DNA of 64,000 nucleotides from positions 31,239,813 through 31,303,812 of the forward strand of contig NC_089749.1 of NCBI RefSeq assembly GCF_040412425.1, read 5' to 3'. The position numbers and the translations under genes are program-made. A model generated the notes under the pieces. The model was not told the DNA's origin and did not search any database. It saw nothing but the letters and a program-made list of their open reading frames with translations. Numbering within the stretch: the first letter of the stretch is position 1; each line of letters starts with the position of its first letter. Origin of the DNA: Macrobrachium rosenbergii. Taxonomy: Eukaryota > Arthropoda > Malacostraca > Decapoda > Palaemonidae. Below, in pieces: positions 11,831 to 27,860 of this stretch.

Positions 11831-14800
11831 GGGGAGATAAAGAGACGAAGGTTTGGGTATGGTGTTGCAGTTTCAAGGGTGCAAGAAGAGGATATGTGTA
11901 CACTGTTTGCAAGTGTAAATACATAAGTGTGCTTTTAAGCTTGCAAAGTATACGTCCCAAAATATTTACAAAGTCTATAACCGCTGAAAACTTCTTTAGA
12001 CGAGTGTAACGTTGAGTTATTATGAAGATTTGCAGTGCAGAATTTTACCGAAATTTAGGGTAATATTTTTCCTTTGGTTCTGGGCAACTATGACAGAATT
12101 ATTGAAAGAAACTTTACCGTAATCCTTGTGGACTTTGCTGCTTCTCTCCCTTTATATAAACTCTTTGGATTTTGACACTTTTGATTTGTGGAATTTGACT
12201 CTCCTTTACATTTCCTTAACTTTGTTAATTTTGGTATTCCTTTACCCTGTCTTTGTGAATTCTAAAATTCCTTTATCTGTATCTTTCTGACGTTTGTTAT
12301 TACTTCATCAATGTCTTCGAGGATTTGATATTTCATTACCATTATGTTTATAGATGTTAATATTCGTTCGCCCTCATCTTCATAGGATTTGAAATGCTTT
12401 CACTCAGGTTTTTGTCCATTTTCATTTACATTCCTTTACCTTGGTACATGTATATTTCATCCAGCAGCCATTTTTCTCTAACAGCGAAAGATATTTCATT
12501 ATAAAAGATCTGATGTTGTACGACTGGTGTCAGATATGTTTCTCCCATATCATTCCATCATTCTTTTGCGTGTTTTCTTGATGAAGTCTCGACCACAAAC
12601 ACCTGACGATGATCAATCTCGCTGGTCATGTTGGCCGTGTGGTAAAACGACCAGATTTCTGATATGCTTTTCCAAATGAAGACTGCGTGAAGAGGGTAAA
12701 TATTCATCATACATTTCCTTTACCTCAGTGATACATGTTTGAGTAGGCTTAGGGAATGAAGGCGTAAAGCGTGTATCTGCATCAACGGTAAATAGTGTTG
12801 TCTTCCCGGGGCTTCTCTAGGAGGGATTTAGGTATGGTTGCGGACAGATATAAAAATAGTCGTTTTCTTAGGCCCAGTAGAGTTGTGCAAAGGGTAAAGA
12901 AAAGAAAAAATGAGTGGTTCGTTCTGAATGCTACTGAAATAGTACCTAACTTGGGTAAGACCACCTAAAGCTAGCCCAAGTGCTGAAACGTTTTCATCGA
13001 TCAGAGGAAGATTAATAAGTGAGAGATCAAGAATACTAACGCCATTATTACATAAATAATATTGTATCTGGTGCTGTTGTTTTTATGGCGATGGAGATCA
13101 TAGTAATAATTATTTTAATGATAAAACGATACTGATATTTTTATTATTATTAATAATGCTGGTGATATGAATGTAGTCATAGTAGTATTAGTGTTAGTAG
13201 TGGAATAGTAGAACTAAAATGTTTCATCGCGTAACCTTCCCTGCTTCTGCTTGCAAAGGGAAAAAGTCGAAATGTGTTTATCCCGCATTAGCATCAACAT
13301 GTCAACGGTAAAATAGCTAACTCCATATTTGCTCATTTTTTAGCAACGGGTAATGAAATTACTCAAATGTACCGAATATTGTTATTGTAATTCTGGGTAA
13401 TTGGGTGTAGCAAAATCATTTGTTTATGAATGACATAATGAATGAGGCAGGGGTGGGGGAATCAGCCGATGCTCTCGATCTTACTGCTGTCAAAGGCTTC
13501 ATATTGTGACTAGTTGTGTCTTTTCTCGCGATTGAACTGTTTGTTTTCATAGGTAAAATTGATCAATCTTTTTAGAGCAATAATTATGGGGACAAATGAA
13601 TATTACAGTAAGAGGTTATTTTATTTTTAAGTTGACTTTCAAATATCAGAAAATTAATCACAGGGAATCGACAAATGGTTGTAAAATATGTAGACGTTGA
13701 TTTTAGAATATATTAAGAATAATTTTCAAGTATTTAAATGCTGATCTTCAAACATTGTACATGTATATTAGAATGTGATAAAAATTAATTTAAGAATTTT
13801 GTAGGATCTATTTTTGAATTTTTGAACTATAAATTTATTTATAAAGACTCAAAATTTAAAACATTATATATATGATCATGCTTTATGAAACTGAGAGACA
13901 GAATGAGAAGAAAAGCATAAGCATTAATTCAACAAAAAGATTAAAATTATAGAACATCTGATGATTTAAACAGTTTATTTGGAAGACGTCAGTATTGAAG
14001 CCGATATTCTTGCGTAAAGTGTCTGGTGCCTGAAATAAAAGAGAATGTTAAAATGAATTTTGTGCCAAACAAAATGATTCAGTGGTCTAACAATAGTAAG
14101 AGTATCATCGTTAAGAATATCAGTCAGGATCAGTGGATCTTAATGTTGATGAATGGTGCTTGCTCCTCACTCGCACCTGGACCTCCAGCCTTTTCACCAT
14201 CAGACTTCCGCACCTTTGCTTGGTCTTATTGCCGGACGTAGATCGTGAAGATCTGTTGATGTATTTATCTCCATAGTTTTCATGGGCGTCATTTCATCTT
14301 CTTAGTTTTATGTCTGCAGCTTCCTAAGAAAACAGGGTGGGGGCGTGGTCAGATGCTTAGGTTGATGCCTGACTTGGAGTTACCAACCAAGCAAGGCTGA
14401 GAGAGGGAGAGAGTGTGTGTGTATGTCTGTATGATAATTAAAAAAAGTTGAGTCAGATCAGCATATGGATGGATGACCGACGAGTGAGGCTAGACTCTTT
14501 TGGCACGTAATTCCAAATGGACGTGGGTCTAACAACCCCATCCCAAAGAGGTTGCTAATAAACTTAGTAATAATGCCTTGTTAAGCCATCACCGATCTTT
14601 GGAAAAGGTGTGATGATAATGATAACAGTATCATCAGATCTAGTCTATTATTCGTTACTTTGTTGGCTCTGTTGTGCTTCACTCCTTGCCCTTTTTTTTC
14701 ACCTTTCCATATTTCACGCTTTCGTTTACCGTCTTATTGGGTCATCATTTATTTCATGATTATTTTTTAAATTTTTCTCTTGCCTCATTACTAAAATCAT

Positions 14801-14847
14801 TCGTTTTTATTGCGTCCTCCTCTCTTTAGTTATTTGCTTGCATTTCT
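11831..14847. other. No gene seen
   Basis: Three kilobases of AT-rich, mostly non-repetitive DNA with no exon, RNA gene or repeat family that I can support. A GA/TG-rich patch lies near 14,398-14,430. Confidence 0.5.
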
Positions 14848-14912
14848 TGGTATCATCATCACCACCATCACCACCACCACCACCATCATCAGCAGCATCA
14901 TCATCATCATAT
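14848..14912. repeat. (CAT)/(CAC) trinucleotide repeat
   Basis: Imperfect ATC/ACC trinucleotide run of about 60 bp (ATCATCACCACCATCACCAC and onward). Confidence 0.85.
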
Positions 14913-15146
14913 TGAATTTTTCTTTATTTTTCTCTTACTTTGTCTTCATCTTCTCACATCATTACTGTTTTTCCATTTTATTTTTGCCTTCTCTTCGATT
15001 ATTATCATATCATCGTCATTTTTTATTCTTCTTTACTTCTAAACTCACCTGCTTTGCATGATGAGCCTTAATTATCGGTTTAATCAACTAATATCAGTGA
15101 TTAGACATTAATCACTCCATGACAGGTTGATGAATTAGGGAAGTGA

Positions 15147-15151
<5 letters not shown>

Positions 15152-15184
<33 letters not shown>
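15152..15184. repeat. (CT)n microsatellite
   Basis: About 33 bp of CT on the plus strand. Confidence 0.95.
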
Positions 15185-15187
<3 letters not shown>

Positions 15188-16535
15188 TAGTTATTTGTTC
15201 GGATATATGCACCGTATTCTTCTTTCTCATTAAAGTTATTAAAGACTGTTATCTTTTCCATAGTAATTATTTATTCTTTTACAGTTTTCAAGTTTTTTTT
15301 TTTATCTTTTCATGTGTACCTATCCACCGTATACTCGTATTTTAGCTGTTGATCTTCTTTTTCCCGTGGTGTTCTCGCCTTCCTGTCTTCCGTCTCTTAT
15401 CGGAAACTGTGTATTCTTATTCATTTGTTATTTTTAAAAGGATTTGCTCGGAAATCGTATCTTTTAAAAGCATTAGGAAACTGATAAATTTGATGTTCAT
15501 TGTACATGAGTTGCATTTCCCTGCTGTGATACCTGCGACTCTCATAATGTCCAGTCACCCTACGGGACTTTTTGACCCACGTTTAACTTAGTTCCCCTCA
15601 GAAGTCTGAAGCACAGTGGACAATGTAACAGCACGCTAAGTCTTCTTTCTAGAATTATCTTACGATCATTTCCAACGAATAACTTTTATATCGGGAATTT
15701 GTATTATTTTTATTTTGCGCAAGATGAACTGTCTTGGATTTTCGATCCTAGAGGAATGACTACTGTACCAGAACTGTTTTCTTTCTTTTGTCCCTCTTTC
15801 TGTGAGACAGCTTTTTCGTCTTGTCTTTTAAGACGTCGCGAGTCTTTATAAATGATTTGACAGCCTCTTTTCTTCTCGTCTTTAACTAAATAAATAAATA
15901 AATAAAAAAAGGCGGGGAATTAGTCTTTTAAGAAGAGAATGATATTATTAATTGAAAAGTGTCTCTTTTTCCTTTATTGATTTATTTTGTAAATAAGTCA
16001 AGAATAAATCAAGAATTGTTACTGGTTAATCTTTCATTTTTTGCTTTTGTATGACAAGAATAACAGAACGGGAAATAAATAACAGGAAGGTTTTGTATGG
16101 ATTCCACTTTCTGCACATTTATCCACAGAATACAGCAAGCACTTCAGGTTCGGATTTATTAGTGAAAAGAGGCTACTATTCCTCATTATATAATTATATA
16201 GCTGTTATATTCTTACCATTTTTATATGCTGAATTATGCCGGAAAAAGTTGACTGGGCTATGTATAAAATTGTTAGATTCACTTCAGTATCCTATTAGTC
16301 CTGTTAGTCATTTAGACTAGCGTTAAGATATATGTTCCAACTAACCATTGTCCTTTCATATAAAACGTATTTCAAGACTTTCCAGTCAAATGCTAACGTG
16401 CAAATTACTGATCTTACTCGGTGATAAACATACCCGTGCGTTTATAGCTGTCACCTAAACGTGGACAGTTTATTATATATTCGGTAGGAAACGTACACAT
16501 GCTTGCTTCTAAAGTTAGTCATTGGCTCTTTTGTA
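15185..16535. other. No gene seen
   Basis: AT-rich DNA with a T-run near 15,293-15,303 and an (AAAT)n patch near 15,888-15,905. Nothing else is recognised. Confidence 0.5.
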
Positions 16536-16541
16536 TATACA

Positions 16542-16572
<31 letters not shown>

Positions 16573-16580
16573 GTATGTAT
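16536..16580. repeat. (ATAC)n microsatellite
   Basis: About nine ATAC units followed by ATGTATGTAT, making a short palindrome of tetranucleotides. Confidence 0.93.
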
Positions 16581-17166
16581 AAATATGTGTATGTGTGTGT
16601 GTATGGTTGCAAGATCCTACTCACTTTATAAAAAAAACATGAATCAGGTGTCTGCTGTAGTTTTATTTGATTAGAATTAAGAATACCTTATCAGGCAGGC
16701 TGAACCAAATATAGAAATTTCTGGTTGTCGTACAAAACTATTTTAAAAATTAGTGGTCAAGATGAAGGAAGAAAGTGTTAATAAACATATAAACTCGTAT
16801 AGGTCCATCTTAAGAAGGAAAACAGCATTAATATTCTAATTTGCTGAACTGTTTTTGATATGAGCTCTCGTGATCGGTCATATCCACGATCTTTTCCGAA
16901 AGATCTGCCAACAAATGAAGTAAACAATGGCTAAAAATTAGAGAGAGAGAGAGAAACAAAACCTAAGATTACAGAACAACACGATCCATTATCCTTGCCT
17001 CTCCATCACGATGAAGGTGAGGTTCCCGGATGCCGAGGGTCAAAACAACTTTTCTCTCCTTCTCGATTGATGAATCGTGGCACACCTAATAGTATTTGTC
17101 ACAACTTTTGAGGCATCTTCCAGCAGGAGCTGTTACGATCATCTATTACCTGGAGGCCCCAGGGAA

Positions 17167-17168
<2 letters not shown>
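16581..17168. other. No gene seen
   Basis: AT-rich DNA with a short (GA)n run at about 16,940-16,953. Nothing is recognised. Confidence 0.5.
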
Positions 17169-17213
<45 letters not shown>

Positions 17214-17291
17214 TTATTAACGGAATCGTTAACGGAAATCAGTGTACACAATCAAGGTTGAGAGAGAGATAGAGAGAGAGAGAGAGAGATA
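17169..17291. repeat. Two (GA)n microsatellites
   Basis: 17,169-17,208 and 17,262-17,289. These are the only long purine-on-plus dinucleotide tracts among the CT/GA class in the window; all others read CT on the plus strand. Confidence 0.93.
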
Positions 17292-17379
17292 AACTGATGA
17301 ACCAGTAATTATTAGAATCAGCTATAGAAACCATGCCGTTCCCGCACACTCACTTTCAGGTTTTTTATGCATTTAGATA

Positions 17380-18364
<985 letters not shown>

Positions 18365-18410
<46 letters not shown>

Positions 18411-18464
18411 GATTCATATTGATACATTTTGTACAATCTAATGTCCTAGTGCTAAAATATCCAT

Positions 18465-18499
<35 letters not shown>
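18365..18499. repeat. Two (CT)n microsatellites
   Basis: 18,365-18,407 (preceded by a C-run) and 18,471-18,499, 63 bp apart, both CT on the plus strand. Confidence 0.95.
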
Positions 18500-19580
<1,081 letters not shown>

Positions 19581-19859
19581 ATATGTATGTTTGTGTGTAT
19601 GTTCATATCAAGTATGTATATTAAGGTATACTAAAAGAACAGAAAAGCGTTCTGTGCGCAATTATCAGTGCATTTTTTATATTTTATCTTCTCTTCTTGT
19701 AGGATTTTTTTTTGGGGGGTTTACTTTATTCTTTAATGGCGTAATTTATGCTTAAGGGCTGGTGAAAGTTGTATATCGTTGTTTGCAAGGTTCTTGTAAC
19801 CATTGTGGATACGTACTGCATTGTATATAGGAAATATCCCTCCCATATGCAACGTGTCT

Positions 19860-20400
19860 AGAAGGAACGCAGGCTAAGAATAAAATGACACAGCCTCGAA
19901 ACGGAAGTGAAGCGACAGAGGGAGACACAGAAATAAAAATAATAGAGAGGGCAAAGGGAGGGACGTGGAGAGAAAGAAATTGACAGGTACAACCGAATGA
20001 AGTAATGAAAACAAAGCGGTAAAAAGAAGGTAAAAAAGAGAGCGTGGGACAGTAAAGGAAACGAAAACGATGGGGATAGAGAGAGAGAGATAAGAAAAAC
20101 GATTCAGAAGGGGAAAAAACGAGGGAGAGAGAGAACCAGTTTAAGGAAAAAGGTATACAAAGAATGATGAAGAAATGATGGAAAAAACCATGTACAAATA
20201 AAGTAGAGCTTAAAAGTGAAAGACAGACGAAAGAAAGTATAAACAATGCAGATGGGAAGAAGAGACAGATACACAAACAAGCAAAAGGAGCATTCATTAA
20301 AGGTGGGAGCCGACAACAGGAGCTTCTGCAGAACGTAGAGAGAAAAGAAGAGGAGAAAAAACCGAGATGAGACGAAGCAGAGTAGAACGGGGAAAAGATT
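19860..20400. other. ~540-bp purine-rich block on the plus strand
   Basis: The plus strand is strongly A+G biased with few T or C for over 500 bp (GAGAGA, AAAGAAG, GGGAGG words) but is not a simple repeat. It produces long Phe/Ser/Leu-rich frames on the minus strand (181 and 117 codons), which follow from composition. No gene is called. Confidence 0.65.
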
Positions 20401-20603
20401 AAGAGCCCTAATATTACCCTCAGTCTGCGAATCGCGGTTCTTCGTCACGCGATTCATTTACTACTGTAGTGTTTTGTTACTGTTTTGATTGTTTTCTAAT
20501 TGCTATCCTGAAATTTCATGCACTCCTGGGGTCATTTAATGATGTCTGTCAGTTATAACCGTGCTTTCACCTGCTTCAAGCATGTTCACACGCGCCACAA
20601 TCA

Positions 20604-20787
<184 letters not shown>

Positions 20788-20904
20788 ATAAACACAGAGC
20801 AAATCATACTCGCCGACAGTTTTCGCTGGCAGGGGTCTAAAATACCACTTTCATCATTTTGATGATAATTCCGAACATTATGAGAAGACAATGTGAATAT
20901 TCTT

Positions 20905-21370
20905 GTGACCAGATGTTCTGAATGTGAGTAACAGTGAAAGATAAATGTGCCGACATGCGAATTACGTATTTGGCGTTCGATATTTCAAACGAGAATGACG
21001 TCTTAGAACCCAGTGTCTGCGACTGAATCATGTAATCGGGACTTTGTATGAGAAGCATTTATTATGCATATTAAATCTGTTGGCGTTCATTCGGAAGAGC
21101 GGGTATTTAGGACTACTGTAGATGCTCTAAATGCGTGTGCTGTATTTTGGATCAATGCTGTGCGTGTAAGTCCAGTATTACCTAGGGCATTTCCTTGACG
21201 AGAATGATGTATGTAATAAATGATTTCCTAAATACTGGTTTTGGAAGCAAGTGGCTTAATTAGGAGTCAGTGTCCTAAATGCAAAGGACGTAATTGAGAG
21301 TCGATCTCCTAAATGCGAGTATTGTTGATATCCTAAACGATATTAAGGTATTTACGATTCCATGTCCAAA
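20905..21370. repeat. Decayed tandem repeat, unit ~35-50 bp
   Basis: The word CTAAATGC, or one-base variants (CTGAATGTG, CTAAATACT, CTAAACGA), recurs at about 20,911, 21,127, 21,229, 21,273, 21,310 and 21,334. It is usually followed by GAGT/GTGT and preceded by AGTC-x-GT or GTCGATCT, and ACGTAATTGAG is echoed by GGCTTAATTAGGAG. This fits an old minisatellite whose units have drifted and lost length. Boundaries and period are approximate; chance similarity in AT-rich DNA is not excluded. Confidence 0.4.
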
Positions 21371-21931
21371 AATTACTCAAGTATGCAAATCCTGGTGTCT
21401 TTGAAAGCAAATGATATGTTTAGACTTTGATACCCTGGAATGAATACTGCAACGATTGTTCCGCTTCAAGAAGGTGAATGAGGTTCAGTGATCGATGTCT
21501 TAAAAATTAGTTATGAATTACCGCTGTTAATGACATTTTTATTACATGGTCTCATTAATGTACTCTTGAAAACAGGAGGCAGAGGCGCAGCAGCAATTGC
21601 TGCCGTTGCATAGCAAATGAGCAGTGTTAAAAATCAGCAAGCACTGATGATGAATTTCGCTCGGTAACTGACTGATTGCTCGCTGTAGTCGCTTTTTTAT
21701 TTTTGTACTCTTTACATTACCTTAAAACTGAGCTTTCGTCGTCATGATAGCCTTCATGTGAAGGAAATCAAGACATAAAAACTATAATGCGTCGCTTATT
21801 TGATTTTGTCTTTTATTTTTATCGATGTTCATTTGTGCAAATATTTAGTTGTATCTTTTTTTTGTTTCTCTCTTGGTTCATTGTTTTACTTGTTTAGCAA
21901 AGTAGTGGCTCTCTTTTTAATTATTTCAGTA
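21371..21931. other. No gene seen
   Basis: AT-rich DNA without recognised features. Confidence 0.5.
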
Positions 21932-21952
21932 ATAATAATAATGATAATAATA

Positions 21953-21984
<32 letters not shown>
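21932..21984. repeat. (AAT)n microsatellite
   Basis: About 50 bp of AAT with one interruption (AATGATAAT). Confidence 0.95.
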
Positions 21985-21985
<1 letters not shown>

Positions 21986-22268
21986 GGAATTTAAGGGAGA
22001 CTCATTATATCCACATACTGTATATACTGTATATACGGTATATGTGTAGATATATAATTGCGTATATCTACATTTATACTGTATATATGGATCCCATCCC
22101 TCTAAACATGCAGTGGAGTATTCTTTTATTTGAGTCCATTAAGATAGGGCATCAGAAAATTTTCATTTTTAAAATGCGTCTCTTTTATCAAGACCGAAGA
22201 ATCTTGTGTGATATTTGTATGGTAAGTGAATAGATGGATAAATTGTTCTGTTAATTGTCCAGACACAT

Positions 22269-22702
22269 ATTTATATATATATTCATGAAGTTACAAATGT
22301 TGTTTAATATCAAATTCACGCTACCTCGGGAATATCCCGATGGGGAATGATCACCGAAGGGCAATTTATAAGTGATAAATGGATCGGTACTGCCGGGTCT
22401 CGATCCCACGGCACAGTTTCCTTCCAACAACTCCAGTCGACGGTCCACCCACTGAGCTATCGACGGGTAAACAAGTACAGCAGATTCGGCATATGCTTAT
22501 ACCTCTCTTGATAGCTCAGTGGATAGACCATCGACTGGAGTCGTTGGAAGGTATTCTGTATCGAGGGATCGAGACCCGGCAGTACCGATCCATTTATCAC
22601 TTATAAATTCCCCTTCGGTGATCATTCACCATCGGGGATATTCCCAAGGTAGCGTGGATTTGATATTAAACAACATTTGTAGCTCCATGAATGTATATAA
22701 AT
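22269..22702. mobile_element. Foldback element whose arms carry tRNA-like sequence
   Basis: The left arm (22,269-22,467) and right arm (about 22,508-22,702) are reverse complements over nearly 200 bp at about 90 percent identity, around a 40-bp spacer. The outer parts contain ACAAATGTTGTTTAATATCA and its partner. The inner parts hold a tRNA-like unit: read outward on the right arm, GATAGCTCAGTGGATAGA resembles a pol III A box, followed about 45 bp later by GGATCGAGACC, resembling a B box. The left arm has the same unit on the minus strand, so the two units are head to head and diverge. This fits a non-autonomous foldback or two fused tRNA-derived SINE heads. No transposase or RT is present. 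Confidence 0.75.
22509..22592 (+). other. tRNA-like segment of the foldback arm
   Basis: A-box-like TAGCTCAGTGGATAG (from 22,512) and B-box-like GGATCGAGACC (22,566-22,576) have spacing close to that of a tRNA gene. A clean cloverleaf is not evident: the acceptor stem does not obviously pair and no CCA-proximal stem is seen. It is therefore a tRNA-derived sequence, not a called tRNA gene. A near-copy lies on the minus strand at about 22,384-22,467. Confidence 0.5.
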
Positions 22703-22753
22703 CACGGTGTGATAAAAATTTCATTTATATGTAATATATGTATATATACATAC

Positions 22754-22756
<3 letters not shown>

Positions 22757-22802
<46 letters not shown>
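22757..22802. repeat. (AT)n microsatellite
   Basis: About 46 bp of AT after TATGTATATATACATACATATG. Confidence 0.93.
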
Positions 22803-22806
<4 letters not shown>

Positions 22807-23380
22807 CATTACGGGAAAGGGAGGGAGAAAGAAAGAAACAGATAAATAGTTACACAGCTAAATATAAAATTGTAGTGAATAGTTACCAACGCATATCATA
22901 TTGGTTGCAAAAAGTGAACAGCGATCAGAAGTGCACTATACAGTACACCTTAGAAGCCTGAAGGGCGCTAAGTCCGTTCAACCCTAGCACTCAGGGTTGG
23001 GTTGAACACCTCGCTACAATTTCTTTATCCTTTGATTGATTAAATTTGAAATATTTGCTACTTCTCGATTTCTTTATTTAGCATTTATTATTTCGAGAAA
23101 TATTTTCCTATTTGCATGACAATTATAGGCCATAGGACGCGAAACTGGTACTGTTATTAACACTGCTATGAATAATGATTGTAATGGTGAAGAAGATCAT
23201 GATGAAGCCGATAAAAATATTGGAGTATAGTCTGATTTGTTAAGCGATATTAAGGCCGGATCAAGCATCGATACTAATGCAAATTTGACGATAACGTTAT
23301 TCAATATTCAACCAACCATAGCAAATCTATCTATTTATCTCATGAACAACCAACTTGCAGTAGGAGGAAGAGGAAGAGGA
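22803..23380. other. No gene seen; one short hairpin
   Basis: GTTCAACCCT (about 22,977) pairs with AGGGTTGGGTTGAAC (about 22,993-23,007) as a small stem-loop. The rest is AT-rich and unrecognised. Confidence 0.5.
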
Positions 23381-23427
23381 GGAGGAGGAGGCGAGCGTTG
23401 GTATCGGAGGAGGGGGAGGGGCGAGAG

Positions 23428-23474
<47 letters not shown>
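23381..23474. repeat. (GGA)-rich patch followed by (CT)n
   Basis: GAGGAGGAGG-type purines at about 23,360-23,424 pass directly into 45 bp of CT at 23,430-23,474, so the strand switches from purine to pyrimidine within a few bases. Confidence 0.85.
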
Positions 23475-24332
<858 letters not shown>

Positions 24333-24334
<2 letters not shown>

Positions 24335-25838
24335 GTATAAAGGAGAAAGAGAGGGAGAGAGATTATAAAACGGATGACCTCAGTAAGAAGCCCATAGGAA
24401 AACTGTGTCAAATTTAGCCTCTCTACCTATATCAACCTCATTCCGGTAAGTGAATTTCAAGGCTTTTTACCGTGGTGAGCCCCTCACCTCACCTCACCTT
24501 CACCCCTTGATCTCCCCTTCCTCCCCTTCCCTCCATCACCCCACCTTGATGTCGCTTGTGGGCTGGGGGGGGAGCTGGTTCGGGAGGTAATGGTGTTCCC
24601 TGCAGTAAATTACCCAAGAAGGATATATTGTGACCCGCCATGACGGCACCGACCAACCCCGCCAGGTCAAGGCATACGTCTTTCTTTTTATGTCGTGGAG
24701 GAGACGGGGTCTCATTTGGAGCCTACATTTTTCATCCAATTTCCAAGGCTCGATGCTTTTTGGATTTTTCATTTATTAGCGATTGAAGGGACGGCTTATG
24801 GGCTCCTGTGACAAGCGGCTTGTGTTCGCGTCGTCCACTCCAAGTTGGAGTTCGGCCTTACAGGGGTGTTTACAAGGCGCTTTCTCTTTCAACTTCGGGC
24901 GATCACGATTCTTTGGTTTGGGACTTTTTACGCTAAATCTTGTCTTTGTTGTTGTTGCTTTCATCATTCCTCCATTTTTGGTTCCCTTGGATTTATTCAG
25001 TGGCCTCGTATATTTTTAATGGAAAGGCAGACAGATCCAAAACTTAGAAAGAATACGCACCCGTCAGATGATATCCGCCATTAATTGAGCAGCGTCGCCA
25101 TGAATCGCAGTCGCGTATTATATATTCTCGTCAGGTCTGTGGTTCCAGTTGAGCTTTTCTTCGTCATAAATTGACCAAGAAATATATTTCCATCTGGAGG
25201 TCCGGCGACATGACATAGCCCCCCTCGATGACCCTTCAACGCCGTCTGTCATTTTATCCAGTTTAGACGGCAGTTTCTCTGTCGTTCCAAATTAAGCATT
25301 TCAGCGTTTTCTCAGAGAGACAGAAGCTCCAAGATAATTGATTAGTTGCAAAGTTTATGACCGTCCCTTGATAATTATAACAGTGTTGTCATTCACTTAC
25401 TATAAAACTGTTTGATGTAAGTTGTTTATGTTTTGTTACTGTCATCATTTCACTCATTGTTAAATACTATTACTGTTATATACCTTTCCTGACGCTTTCA
25501 GTCATAATAGTAAGTCAGTAAGTTGATAGTTTTACCGCAGTTTTTAACAGTTTTTTGCAATCATATATTCAGCCTTAAAGCCTTTCAAAGGGGTCAGGAG
25601 TCCATTCAGATAATTTGCTTCATATGAAGTTTCTGACTTCAAATCTTATGAATGAAAACGGTAGTCGTCGCATTAAGCGCTCAAATGAAATTTTTTAGCT
25701 TTTGTTTTTTAGTGTTTATCTTTCCTTTTTTTTTTTTTTTTTTTTCATTTGTTTGTTCGGTCTTTCCTCTGCACACTGTCTTCCGTTCAACCCGGGTTGT
25801 GAAAACGATAATCGATCTTGAATTTCATCCCCAAAGCT

Positions 25839-25842
<4 letters not shown>
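24333..25842. other. No gene seen
   Basis: Higher GC than its surroundings at about 24,470-25,260, with a short CACCT tandem at about 24,483-24,503. Open frames of 60-80 codons on both strands overlap each other and show no domain. A T20 run lies near 25,727-25,745. Confidence 0.45.

Positions 25843-25908
<66 letters not shown>
25843..25908. repeat. (CT)n microsatellite
   Basis: About 66 bp of CT on the plus strand. Confidence 0.97.
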
Positions 25909-25914
<6 letters not shown>

Positions 25915-26184
25915 GGAAAAGATTAGGAAAATCTACTCATTGATATCTTGTCTATATACCTTTTGCGTTTTTTCCAGATTTTTTCCTTGATTATACCCGG
26001 CAGTTTTATATTTTAAATTCTGTTCCTCTCTTGTTATGGGCGATTATATTAATGCAAATTTTAGCCTTCGAATGTGTACAGAAAATGGAAAAGCAAACAA
26101 ATTGTGATTTGAATCTCATCTGATATTTTAATAACAACAAGTTTTCCAGCATTTTGTTAGAGGTTCATGCCAGCGTTTCCTCCC
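25909..26184. other. No gene seen
   Basis: AT-rich, unrecognised. Confidence 0.5.
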
Positions 26185-26515
26185 TAAAAAATTTCCAGTC
26201 GGTTTTCAGTTTCCTGTCCGTCCTCACTTTTTCTGTCCGCCCACAGACCTTAAAAACTGCTGAGGCTAGAGGGCTGCAATTCGGTACGTTGATCATCCAC
26301 CCTCCAATCATCAAACATACCAAATTGCAGCCCTCTAGCCTAAGTTGTTTTTATGATCATGCGTCTGGCACCGTTATAGGTGCCAACAACACAGACCACC
26401 ACCGGGCCGTGGCTGCAAGTTTCATGGGCCGTGGCTAAGAGTTTCATACAGCATTATATGCTGTACAGAAAACTCGATTGTGCCGAAGAAACTTCAGCGC
26501 AATTTTTACTTGTTA
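26185..26515 (+). mobile_element. Decapod-type dispersed repeat with a 36-bp-arm hairpin
   Basis: GGCTAGAGGGCTGCAATTCG (from 26,264) pairs with CAAATTGCAGCCCTCTAGCC (ending 26,340), giving arms of about 36 bp with two or three mismatches. Flanking words are CCGCCCACAGACCTTAAAAA on the left and CACCACCGGGCCGTGGCT, CATACAGCATTATA and CTGTACAGAAAACTCGATTG on the right. I recall this ordered set from many decapod sequences. GGGCCGTGGCT occurs twice (about 26,402 and 26,428), a local duplication. It is non-coding and probably a non-autonomous DNA element; the superfamily is not known to me. Confidence 0.7.
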
Positions 26516-26744
26516 CAACTTGTAAATTCCCGAAAAATGGCTGCATTGCTGACGTTGAAACATCAGTGCTGTCTCGGAACCCGAGGCAGAAAGAAACAGT
26601 AAAATCCTCAAATGTTGATGTTGATATTCTTCCACATTTCTTATGGTGTTTTTTCCTATGGCTTTATATTGACTACATTGGTGTTCATTAAAAAAATTAA
26701 TAAAACCGTTTTGGGAGCTAGGATTCAGCTTCGTAAAGAGATTG

Positions 26745-27860
<1,116 letters not shown>

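Noticed and set aside
19752..20457. 181- and 117-codon minus-strand frames rich in Phe, Leu and Ser, resembling membrane proteins
   Set aside because: They follow from the purine-rich plus strand, which lacks stop-forming bases on the opposite strand. They overlap each other in different frames and have no domain.
22509..22592. Functional tRNA gene
   Set aside because: A- and B-box-like words are present, but I cannot pair a complete acceptor stem, and the unit is duplicated in inverted form within a foldback element.
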